Assembly: GCA_936450465.1 (NCBI GenBank)
Contig: OW388300.1
Coordinates: forward strand, 18,551,266-18,615,265
Direction of reading: 5' to 3'
DNA: 64,000 nucleotides
DNA from: Gibbula magus
Lineage: Eukaryota; Mollusca; Gastropoda; Trochida; Trochidae
In this document: positions 54,623 through 64,000 of the stretch, in pieces
Numbering within the stretch: the stretch's first letter is position 1
How the letters are laid out: each line of letters begins with the position of its first letter
Program-made: the position numbers and the translations under genes
The notes under the pieces: model-generated
The model's input: only the letters and a program-made list of their open reading frames with translations
What the model was told of the DNA's origin: nothing
The model's database searches: none

Positions 54623-56117
54623 TTACTAACAAAAGAAAATAGTACACCGACTTTACTCATTAAACTGGGAATAATATGTATAAAACTAGTAGTTGTCCAC
54701 ACCAACTGAACAGCTGCAATCATCTTACAAATATTATGTTGAATTTCTAGAGTTATAGGAATGTAATGTTTATGTGTGTAAAGCTGTTTATCATGTTTCA
54801 ATATTTTATGATGAAATCAAGATATATCTGTGCTGTCATATGTATGCATTGTATTATAAAAAAAATACCATAATAATCATTCAATAATCCATGAAAATGT
54901 GTAACAAAATTAATATGAACACTTCCATTCGCTGATGATGATTTACATGTTAACACAATAAAAAAGTATATCATGATAGAATATTCTGATATTTAACAAC
55001 TAGTTAAATAATAAACTTTAAAATAATCTTTTATGTAGAGTTTCAGAGATTATTATAGTCATAAATAGGTAAGATAATAAACAATCAATAAGTATATTTA
55101 TTATTATTATCCTATACAAAAACAACAAATAAGGTACATGCTGCTATATTTACTTAGATTCAAAAGGATGTTCAGCTTGATACTCTCATTCATCCTGTAG
55201 ATTTCACTATTTCTTCTGATCTTGTGAATTTGAAAAATTAAATCATAATTGTTACCATGCATACAGTTCGTGCAATTATTGATATCATTCTCTTAATTGT
55301 TATCTTATTTTGAACTTGAAAATGTTAAAATTATTCCGGCAAATTTTATAATTGACCACTAAATTGTATTCATAAATTTTTAAAAACAGAATGTAAACAA
55401 ATAATTTCCAATTGTCCACTCTTTCCAAGTGAGTAAAAGCAATGATAAATCCAAAAAGTCACATAAGCATATTATTAAATAAATATATTTTTTAACATGA
55501 CGATTAACAGATTTTTCTTAATGAATCCAAATAACAAATGGTTCTAGGTAAATTAATAGATATTTTTGTTTTTGGACAACACTTTTAATCCAATTCTAAG
55601 CATTCTCCTCCAACAGAGGTTACTCCCTTCAGATTTTCGACCCTACCCTCTGTTGTTTTACGCTTGACATCTGGGGCGTTGTAAAAGTGACATTTGCCAA
55701 TGACACGTCATAATGATAAAATAAACGTAAGGCCAACGTTTTCTCGTTTTCCTGTGTTTTCCTCGAAATTTGCCATTTGATATTGTGAAAACTATTGATC
55801 ATAAACATACTTATAATTAAGAAATAGATTTCATAATGTGTTTGTTCACTGGCTTATAAACGGTTTGAAAGGTGCAAGTTAAACTGGTATAAATGCCGGA
55901 GCTTGTCGACGGCATTTATACTACAGTTTAACTTGAACTTTCGTGTTGACTGTAGATCAAACTGTCATTGTTGTGTAGACGTGTACAGTAAGCATAGACA
56001 TTTGTTTACACAAGGCCTACGGTACAGAATTGTCTAAAGTGAGTTGGTTTCCTGAATCCTGAAAATACCAGGAAAGTGTAAATGTGTTTACTTTCGATAC
56101 TTTGTTCATAGATTTTA
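54623..56117. other. Intergenic, no gene recognised
   Basis: AT-rich. The only structured feature is the hairpin at 55875-55935. Confidence 0.5.
55875..55935. repeat. 24-bp inverted repeat hairpin
   Basis: CAAGTTAAACTGGTATAAAT(GCCG) at 55875-55898 is inverted at 55910-55935 with two extra bases (CGGCATTTATAC-TA-CAGTTTAACTTG). Loop of 11 nt containing GTCGAC. Confidence 0.85.
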
Positions 56118-58470
56118 AGCTCATCTGGCCTGAAAGGCCCGATGGGCTTATGGCATGGGATGGCGTCCGTCCATCCGTCCGTCCGTCCGTCCGTCCGTAA
56201 ACTTTTCGCTTTTTCGACTTCTTCTCCAGAACCAATGACTCCAGAGAGCTGAAATTTAATGTACAGACTCCTTGGCTGAAGGGGATACTAAATTGTAAAT
56301 TTGGTGACCCTGTGACCCAAAATGTGGGTCACAGGGGTCATAACCTTAAAAGCTATTTTCATCTTCTTCTCCAGAACCAATGACTCCAGAGAGCTGAAAT
56401 TTTATGTACAGACTCCTTGGCTGAAAGAGATTCTAAATTGTAGATTTGGTGACCCTGTGACCCCAAGTGTGGCTCACATGGGTCATTACCTAAAAAAACC
56501 TATTTTCATCTTCTTCTCCAGTCACAATGAACGTAGAGAGCTGAAATTTTATGTACATACTCCTTGACTGAAGGGGGTTCTAAATTGTAAATTTGGTGAC
56601 AGTGAGACCCCAAATATTGGGTCACAGAGGCAATGACCTAAAATGCTAATTTCATCTTCATCTCCAGTCCCAATGGCTCTAGCGAGCTGAAATTTTATGT
56701 ACAGACTCCTTTGCTGTAAGGGATTCTAAATTGTAAATTTGGTGAGTCTGTGACCCCAAATATGGGTCACAGGGATCATAACCTAAAAGCCTATTTCAGT
56801 TTACAGCATCTTTCTGAGATTATATGTGCACTTCAATCAGTAAGTAGGTAAGGGAGGTAATTTTAAAGAAAACAGCTGAGTTAAAGGCATTTCATCTTTC
56901 TGATGTGAGAGTTCTAACATGTGCTTTGAGAATATAATATGTCTGATGAAAAAAAAATATTTAGTATTAAAAACTTAGAATTGGAGGTCTAACAAAAATT
57001 ATAAGTCATATTTTATCTTTGTCTCACATTTCACATATGAGTAATTATTTGTATTTTGCAAGTGAATTTGCTGATAAAGGTACACAAGTCTAAAAGTATT
57101 CTAAAGACTTAATACAGAATCTTTTATTAAATCTAATATTATGTTCTTTGTAATTGAAGAGTTTCTAATGGAGTTTTTTAATATCTCATGATATAGTGTA
57201 ATTATTTGGAGAATTAATTAATTAATTAATGAGAATTTCCAGTACGAGTCAATTTTGTATACCTTATTTATATCATATTTTATACTTTATAACTGATTTA
57301 GTTTTCTATTAACTTTGCAGTTAATTTTATTCAATAGGAACAAGAAATGAGATAGATGTCTACATCATGGACATGTTTAATGTGAATCTATTTGAAATGA
57401 GAACTATTGAATACCCTTTCAAGGAATAACTTGAAGAGGAATTAATTTTTTTCATTTTACATGAGATATGTGAACTGAATATGACTAGTGATGACTGGTG
57501 ATAACATAGGACTATAAAAGAAGTAGCTATATGAAATTGTGACATCACACCTATTTTCATCATCTTCTCCAGTACAGAAAAATAATTAATTGTAGGAAAA
57601 ACTGCATCTAACATATAAATTTTACTGGCTGTGAGTCCAGTGTCTGCATGTTATGTAATTGCATTGTGTTGACCTCTTCCTGGCAGAAGAATGAAAACTG
57701 ATAGTTACACAGAGGTTTCAGGTTACTTCAAACTTCTGTGCAGCACTGTGTTATCATAGACTGTGCGTGAGACTGCTTTTCACTGACTCTAAAAAAGAAT
57801 TTATTCATAGAATATCACCATTTTATCAAATATTAAAACAGAAGCCTATAAGAAATGGTGAAAAAGAATTTACTAAAAAAAATTCACCAATTTATTAAGT
57901 ATTGAAATGGAGCCTATGAGAAATGGGATTTTCAAAAACTGAGACTCCTATTCATTATGTAATAAATGTTGGTATTGCCATAATGCAATTAAGAATTAAA
58001 ACAATATAATGCAAAGGTGTATGATATTCATAACGAATGTTGATTTATGTGTAACCAATTTTGATAATAATTAGCAGGGGTCATGACCTAAAAAGGTTTT
58101 TTTCATTTTCTTCTACAGCCCCAGGCCATTATTGCAATAGCTTACAGTGGAGAATTGTATGCAAAGAATTGTACCCGGTATATTCATTATTATATAATGT
58201 GTGTACGATCTTAAAAAATAGTATGATATCTCCACCACATTATTATATGTTTTATACCAGCAATTTATTTCAAAGCTTTGTGTTGCTCTTTCAACACATA
58301 TATATAGCAGATTGGCAAAGTTATGGTAACAAAATATTTTTAAACTGCTTTAATCGTTTCACTACCTAGATTCTTATTACTACATTCCATTATCTGACCA
58401 TTGCTATAAAGTCCACTCCATAACATACCCCACTTACTATCTCCTGATGAGCTACAGAGGCCATGGCTCT
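56118..58470 (+). mobile_element. Family G element, copy 4 (expanded)
   Basis: 5' end AGCTCATCTGGCCTGAAAGG, (TCCG)n tract, four monomers up to about 56800, a long AT-rich stretch with a stray monomer piece at 58074-58130 (GGGGTCATGACCTAAAAAGG), and the 3' end CCTGATGAGCTACAGAGGCC plus hairpin at 58443-58470. The 1.6-kb interior is unusual for the family and may contain other insertions; at 57800-57930 a roughly 65-bp unit is duplicated. Confidence 0.65.
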
Positions 58471-58710
58471 ATTTTTTAAGAATATATATAAAACCAATCA
58501 ATAAATTGGCCTGTCATAAAGTCACCATGAACCTAAAATACTAACTTATGGTAACGTACTGCAAACAATATTTTCCCGTTTTTGATGTAAACAAACCAAG
58601 TTTGGCATGCACTCACCTCGATCCTCATGTGATTGTATCTTCAATCTAAATGAGAAATAGTTTCTTCCAATGCATTTCCGATAAGGTGGCTCAACCTTTC
58701 AAGCTTCAAA
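58471..58710. other. Short spacer
   Basis: No recognised feature. Confidence 0.4.
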
Positions 58711-58772
58711 TACGGACGGACGGACGCCATGCCATGCCATAAGCCCATCAGGTCTTTCAGGCCTGATGAGCT
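58711..58772 (-). mobile_element. Family G element, 5' fragment, reversed
   Basis: GACGGACGGACGCCATGCCA and TCAGGCCTGATGAGCTAAAA are the 5' end of family G in reverse orientation. Nothing further is present. Confidence 0.8.
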
Positions 58773-58905
58773 AAAAATCTAAATGTATTCTTACATCCAT
58801 GACATCCAAGATGGAATGACAAATAAAATAACAATTACATACCTATAAAGGTTTCTCAGTGCATGTTCTTGCTTTAATTTCAATATCTATCAAATATGGC
58901 TTTTT

Positions 58906-59613
58906 AGCTCAGCAGGCCTGAAAGGCCCGATGGGCTTATGGCATGGCATGGGGTCCGGCGTCTGTCTGTCCATCCGTCCATCCGTCTGTAAACTTTTCGC
59001 TTTTTCGACTTCTTCTCCAGAACCAATATCTCCAGATTTCGTGACCCCGAGACCCCAAATGGGGTCACAGGGGTCACAGCCTTAAAAACCTATTTTCATC
59101 TTCTTCTCCAGTTCCAATAGGTCTAGAGAGCTGAAAAGTTGTGTGCAGAATCCTTGGGTAATGGGGATTCTAAATTGTAGATTTCGTGACCCCATCACCC
59201 CAAATGGGGTAACAGGGGTCACAACCCTAAAAACCTATTTTCACCTCCACTTCAGTTCCAAAAGGTATAGAGAGCTGAAAAGTTGTGTGCAGACTCCTTG
59301 GGTAATGCGGATTCTAAATTGTAGATTTCGTGACCCCATGACCCCAAATGGGGTCACAGGGTTCACAACCTTAAAAACCTTTGTTCATATTCTTTGGTCT
59401 TTTGTCTAGAAAGCTGAAATGTTGTGTGCAGAGTCCTTTGAAATAGGAATTCTAAATTGTAGATTTGATGACTCTGTGAGCCCAATCTAGGTCACAGGGG
59501 TCATGATCTAAGATATTTTGCTTGTAAACAATGTATTACTTGAGATAACTTAAATATTTAACCTTAGATAGTACATAAATGAAATCCTGATGAGCTACAG
59601 AGCCCATGGCTCT
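58906..59613 (+). mobile_element. Family G element, copy 5 (complete)
   Basis: AGCTCAGCAGGCCTGAAAGG to CCTGATGAGCTACAGAGCCC plus hairpin, with TCCG tract and three to four monomers (GTGACCCCA(T/A)CACCCCAAATG). Confidence 0.88.
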
Positions 59614-59952
59614 ATTTTTTTACTAGTAAAAAAAGAAGTCATGATTGCAGATTGATACCGATCAATTATTTTATTTTGTCCAAGTTCCAAACAACACACA
59701 TATATTGCTGATATCTAAATCATGACTCTTACTATCCTCACTTTTATTAGACTAAAATTATGTTACACACTTATATAATACCCCCTTTTACCAGGGCATT
59801 TGAATTTTAAAAACATATATAGTGAAGTATGTGTATAAATTTTCTTTCAAGAAGTGACATTGCATTTAAATCAATTACCAAAAATATATCTTAAAAAATG
59901 TCTGTTACGAATCCAAATATTTTGGATTATGTGAATACAAGATTACATTTTT
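59614..59952. other. Spacer, no gene recognised
   Basis: AT-rich DNA between two family G elements. Confidence 0.5.
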
Positions 59953-60496
59953 AGCTCATCAGGCCTGAAAGACCCGATGGGCTTATGGCATGGCATGGTG
60001 TCCGGTGTCCGGCGTCCGTCCGTCCGTAAACTTTTCGCATTTTCGACTTCTTCTCCAGAACCAATGACTCCACAGTGCTGAAATTTTATGTGGAGACTCC
60101 TTGGCTAATGGAGATTTTAAATTGTAGATTTCATGACCCGAAGACCCCAAATGGGGTCACAGGGGTCACATGTTTAAAAACCTATTTTCATCTTCTTCTC
60201 CAGTTCCAAAAGGTCTAGAGAGCTGAAAAGTTGTGTGCAGACTCCTTGGCCAATGGGAATTCTAAATTGTAGATTTTGTGACCCGAAGACCCCAATCTAG
60301 GGCACGGGTCATGACCCAAAAACCTATTTTCATCTTCTTCTCCAGTTTATATATAAAGCTCTAGAAAGGTGAAATGTTGTGTTGAGATTCTTTTGTCAAA
60401 GGAGATTCTTGAATGTAGGATTGGTGACCCTGTGACTCCAAATGTGGGTCAAAGGCCGGGTCATGATCTATTTTGCTTGTTAACAAAGTATTACTC
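59953..60496 (+). mobile_element. Family G element, copy 6 (3' end lost)
   Basis: AGCTCATCAGGCCTGAAAGA, TCCG tract and three monomers. It is cut at about 60496 (after ATTACTCGAGAT), where the DIRS-type element 2 begins. Confidence 0.85.
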
Positions 60497-60499
60497 GAG

Positions 60500-61890
60500 A
60501 TTGGTCAAAACCGCGCTATTGAGCCGGCGAGAACCGTGACTCGGAATACAATCACTAAGCCACGGAGCTACAGTGAGAGTTTCCATGCGGACAAGGGGCC
60601 GGTTTCTTATCCCTCCGGGGGTGGTTGCCGTAACAGCCTAGCTGTCACTCAAGCTAATACGGCCCAGGGCTGCAGACCCGGGAGACTGGGGCTGTCCCAG
60701 TTTATGACCTCTTGATAAGCTCTCGCCGCAGCTGCACGGACGGCTCAGGCTCAGCAGCCGGGTCACGTGTCTCGCACGAGCTCGACCCAGTTACTGGCTT
60801 CCTCTTGCCAACTGCGTCTCGTCCTGATCATGTCACACTAGGTCACCCTGACCCAGTACAGTTCAGTGCAGAGCAAGGTGACGGGAACCGTGTTGGGGGT
60901 GATGATGATTTAGCTGGGCTACATACGGGAGACCTCCTAGACATTTCCAATCCAGCTTTTATTTGCTTGGATGCGCGTTGGATTTAAATGGGAACTTTAA
61001 TGATAATTCGGGAAACTCAACTTCTCAAGTGGTGATTAAAGAAGGTAATCCCTTCTGCAGATGATTCAGCCGATGATTTGGTACCCGGTTGGACATTTCA
61101 AAAAAACTTGCTATGTTACATCACCTTTATCCTTCTACTCTGCATCCTGCTGACAATAAACCGGAGTTTGATATTCCTTAGGAGTTAGGGGAATCAGGTT
61201 GTCTTCCCCCTGTTAAGGAACCCAAATTGTCACTGCCTCATTCCTCGGTAGTAGCCATGGCTGTGGATAATTTCAGCAAGGCTCTCCCGACTTTTACTAT
61301 GGATTCTAAACTGCCAGCTTCAATGCCAAGACAGTGCTATCCAATTCATGGCCGTCTCATTCCAGCTCCAGCCCTACTTTAGATAATGATTTACCTGGGA
61401 GGGAACACGGATGCGGGTTTCATTTCAATTAGGAGAAAAGATTTAAAAGATTCGGCTAGGGCGTCCATTGATGCTCTCTCTTATGTCAATTGGTGTGGCG
61501 CTGGCGTCAGGGCAATTTTACCACCCCTTTTTAAAGATTATCGAGGGGTAAAGGCTGATACTATGGTAACCATGGCGGCCAGTGATGTTGCTTTGGCTCA
61601 CTTCCTCTTGGATGTAGTGTACACTGGCATTCAGGATGTGGTACAGTTGCAAGTGAACAGCCTGGGGAAGTTAAATCTATTGCAAAGAACTAACCTCCTT
61701 AAGACCGTCAAGAATTTGTCCGAGAAAACTAAGGACATGCTATGCCAGCAACCTATATCTGCAGACACCCTGTTTAATGCCAAATGCGAGGAAGCTATCG
61801 CTTCTAGAGACTCAGCGTCTAATGGGGTACTCACACAACAACTCGCGACAGCTCTCATTGTACAAAACAGGGTAAAAGAGGAATCCCCCT
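60500..61890 (+). pseudogene. DIRS-type element 2: gag-like ORF remnant
   Basis: A GC-richer stretch with short frames (60473-60715, 60712-60987) followed by an ORF (61386-61892) reading ...SARASIDALSYVNWCGAGVR, VTMAASDVALAHFLLDVVYT and LTQQLATALIVQNR. Helical, Ser/Leu-rich sequence upstream of a DIRS-like RT is typical of DIRS gag. The start and several frame links are lost (frameshifts near 60990-61380). Confidence 0.65.
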
Positions 61891-61973
61891 AGAGGTAGGG
61901 GTAACAGGCAGCAAGCTCCACCTCCTCCTAGGAATATCCCATCTCAAGTACAGCGTTCTGTCTTGTATGTATA

Positions 61974-63180
61974 ATGTGGTTCCTAAGGGACAGAACAGGA
62001 ACAGCTATCAGAGAGGGTCAAATACCCGGGGAAGGGGTCAGAACTTTCGGGGTGGTCCCGGCAGAGACCAAGACCCTCCAAGGAAAAATTGACTCAACCC
62101 AACACTCTCTGAACACCATGCATTTCGACTTGGAAACGCCCCCGGACAACTATTTAGTTCTGCGATTTTCAACCCACGTTATAGAATCCCCAGTTGGAGG
62201 TCGGCTCAGGCACTTCCGGGAAAATTGGAAAGCCATCACAAACAATCCTTGGATTTTGAAGGTGATGGGCAACGGATACAAACTTCAATGGGAGAGAACC
62301 CCGCCCTTAACTATCCATCCAACGGGCAATCGGTTCTTTCTTCAGGGAGTAAAACTAGAAGTGGCACTAACTTCCATTCAACAGTTGTTAGACAAGGAAG
62401 CAATTCGACAATTACCGGAGTCAGACAGCTCTCAGGGGTTCTTCTCGCCAATATTTCTAATTCCCAAGAGAGACTCTCAGGAGTTACGAATGATTATAGA
62501 CCTGAAGATATTGAACAAACAATTCCTCAAGAGACCTCCGTCCTTCACCATGGAATCTCTAAAGAACATTCGGAAACTTGTTTTACCCAACATGTTCCTC
62601 ATAAGCATAGATCTGAAAGATGCTTATCTTCATGTGCCCATTCACCCAAGGTCCAGGATATATCTCCAGGTTGCCATCAATGGCCGGAGGTTCAAGTTCC
62701 AAGTTTTACCATTCGGGATTTCAATTGCCCCCTGGTGTTTCACCAAGTTAATGAATCCAGTACTCAGGATACTGCTTCAGGAACATATCCAGATATTTGG
62801 GTACCTCGACGATTTTCTGGCGGGAAATCAACAACAGACAATGCTACACAAACAGACGTTGTTTATCATACAAGTGTTTTCTCATCTTGGATTCATAGTC
62901 CATCCCGGGAAGTCAGAACTAGTACCAACCAGGACCATCAAATACATAGATTCGGAGAAGGGCAGGATATTCACTCCGGAATCCAAATGGAGAGAGATAT
63001 GTCTCAAGATAGAGAAAGTGGTCAGCGCACACTCAGCCTCAATCAGGGTTTGGAAGTCTCTGATTGGATCTCTGTCAGCAATTCAGGACTGGACATTGCG
63101 GGGGCGCCTACAGTTGAGAAGCTGTCAGTATTGGATAAACCAATTCAAAAACATGCAATTTGACCAGCATGTTTTGAGAG
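61974..63180 (+). pseudogene. DIRS-type element 2: reverse transcriptase
   Basis: RT domain with SPIFLIPKRDSQELRMIIDL (motif 1-2 region), LISIDLKDAYLHVPIHP (motif A with catalytic Asp, about residues 210-226 from Met 61974), FQVLPFGISIAPWCFTKLM (motif B) and FGYLDDFLAG (YLDD, residues about 277-280), followed by the connection WKSLIGSLSAIQDWTLRGRL. Open for about 400 codons. The correct frame then shifts near 63175-63185 into the RNase H frame. The frame is intact enough to suggest a moderately young insertion. Confidence 0.88.
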
Positions 63181-63186
63181 ACTCGA

Positions 63187-63474
63187 GTGGTTTGCAGGGG
63201 TCTAATTTGGTGGTTGATCAAGGACAACATTCTATCAGGGGTTCCCCTAGTTCACCCAGACGCTCACATGACACTCTACTCAGATGCATCAATCTCGGGT
63301 TGGGGAGCGCATGTGGGATCAATGATGGTTCAAGGAGTTTGGTCGTCAACCGAGAGCCAGTTCCACATAAACGGTCTCGAGTTACTGGCGGTTCTCAAGG
63401 CTCTACAGGCGTGGAGAGAGCAACTAGCAGTAGGCCAGTGGAAAAGCCTGAAAACCCGGACATTTTACCTAACA
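63187..63474 (+). pseudogene. DIRS-type element 2: RNase H, truncated
   Basis: In the +1-shifted frame: GVPLVHPDAHMTLYSDASIS (first Asp), GWGAHVGSMMVQGVWSSTES, HINGLELLAVLKAL (Glu). The domain stops after about 90 residues, and AT-rich DNA follows from about 63475. The linker, tyrosine recombinase and terminal repeats are absent from the window, so the element is 3'-truncated here. Confidence 0.85.
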
Positions 63475-63609
63475 ACCAAATTGTATGTTGATTCATGTAA
63501 TACCAATTTTAACACAGACAATTAATAGAATATTAGACACAGAATTTATTTTATCATCAAAGCCGCTTTTTTCACTCATGTTTCAAGGTCAACTTCAGTT
63601 CCTACCATA

Positions 63610-63999
63610 TTAGTGAGCGTCATCATCATCATCAACAGATCCATTGTCACATGCACCTTTACATTTACAGTGGATACTGCATCTGAGCCCCCTTTTCACA
63701 CAACTGCAGGACCGACAGGGTTTGTTCAGGGACTTGCAGCAGCACCTGACCTCCTTCAATATATCTGCTGGAGCTGGGGCTCGATCTGTGATAACAGGGA
63801 TCACATGCCCATTGTCACACTTGAAACCATGATCTGATTTGTCCAACCCTGTTGCTAGGTTCTTCCATGTGCTGACCTGTAAATGCACTCTCTGAGAGTG
63901 AAAGAAGGAAGCTCTGCTTGTAGGGGGCATCCTCTCAATGCTGACATATCTTGATGATTTTATGTTCATGAAACGCAGTTCATCAAGTTTCAAGTCCTT
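63610..63999 (-). CDS. Cysteine-rich (CXC-like) protein, C-terminal part, runs off the window
   Basis: The open minus frame extends from the window edge to a stop at about 63610 (127 codons from the first Met at 63993). It reads MPPTSRASFFHSQRVHLQV, GHVIPVITDRAPAPADILKE and then VRCCCKSLNKPCRSCSCVKR, GLRCSIHCKCKGACDN, ending in an Asp-rich tail. The 'LPPTS.A...HS.R..LQV..W' motif, 'P..T...PAP..(I/L)L..(V/I)' and terminal C-x-C-rich knot recur in multicopy uncharacterised invertebrate proteins; the knot resembles CXC/tesmin or pre-SET zinc clusters. No break is seen within the window. The function is unknown to me. Confidence 0.6.
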   Translation of the reverse strand, partial: KDLKLDELRFMNIKSSRYVSIERMPPTSRASFFHSQRVHLQVSTWKNLATGLDKSDHGFKCDNGHVIPVITDRAPAPADILKEVRCCCKSLNKPCRSCSCVKRGLRCSIHCKCKGACDNGSVDDDDDAH

Positions 64000-64000
64000 C

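Noticed and set aside
62225..63163. 312-codon plus-strand ORF
   Set aside because: A Ser/Gln-rich alternate frame of the DIRS reverse transcriptase, whose motifs are clear in the other frame.

Overview
The window is eukaryotic: AT-rich, with intron-like spacing, long gene-poor stretches and a very dense load of mobile elements. The repeat types (tRNA-derived SINEs with a GAGT tail, 'pearl'-like elements with (TCCG)n tracts and internal tandem monomers, DIRS, Penelope, Tx1-like and CR1-like retroelements) point to a marine invertebrate, most likely a mollusc and perhaps a gastropod. This is inference; no rRNA or mitochondrial marker is present.

Only one long intact gene is visible: 11153-13549 (+), a single-exon ORF of 798 codons whose C-terminal half resembles the 'sporadically distributed' TIGR04141/DUF6119 proteins known mainly from prokaryotes. 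It abuts a Helitron-like repeat and has a splice-acceptor-like sequence just before its ATG. A diverged, broken paralogue of its 3' end lies about 4 kb downstream (17836-18373) and is itself split by a MITE with 9-bp target duplications.

Layout. 1-11 kb: intergenic DNA with a (TA)n tract, palindromic and TTAA-type MITEs, a 5'-truncated Tx1-like LINE with a perfect 15-bp target duplication, and a Helitron-like element (family F). 11-18.4 kb: the DUF6119-like locus, one pearl-like element (family G) and SINEs. 18.4-25 kb: nested fragments of CR1, a minus-strand non-LTR element, a hairpin-ended element (family D) and a Penelope-like fragment with a hammerhead-like motif. 25-36 kb: a dismembered DIRS-type retrotransposon, interrupted by a TTAA-flanked element carrying a THAP-like first exon, plus two minus-strand pieces of a YqaJ-nuclease/PHD-type gene at 29.6 and 36.3 kb. 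36.8-39.5 kb: a TA-flanked element with 'GGGGCAAAG' inverted ends. 40.0-44.9 kb: a composite foldback element built of palindromic TTCGAA-centred repeats, containing other repeats. 45-54.6 kb: tandem repeats, a second copy of the 9-bp-TSD MITE, a second copy of the THAP element and a reversed copy of family F. 56-60.5 kb: a cluster of family G elements. 60.5-63.5 kb: a second, different DIRS-type element (gag, RT, RNase H) truncated before its recombinase. 63.6 kb to the end: the 3' part of a minus-strand cysteine-rich gene.

The window reads as a landing zone in which many families have inserted into one another. Several junctions are resolved to the base by target-site duplications, so relative insertion order can be read. 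Apart from the DUF6119-like gene and perhaps the cysteine-rich gene at the right edge, nearly everything recognisable is a mobile element or a remnant.
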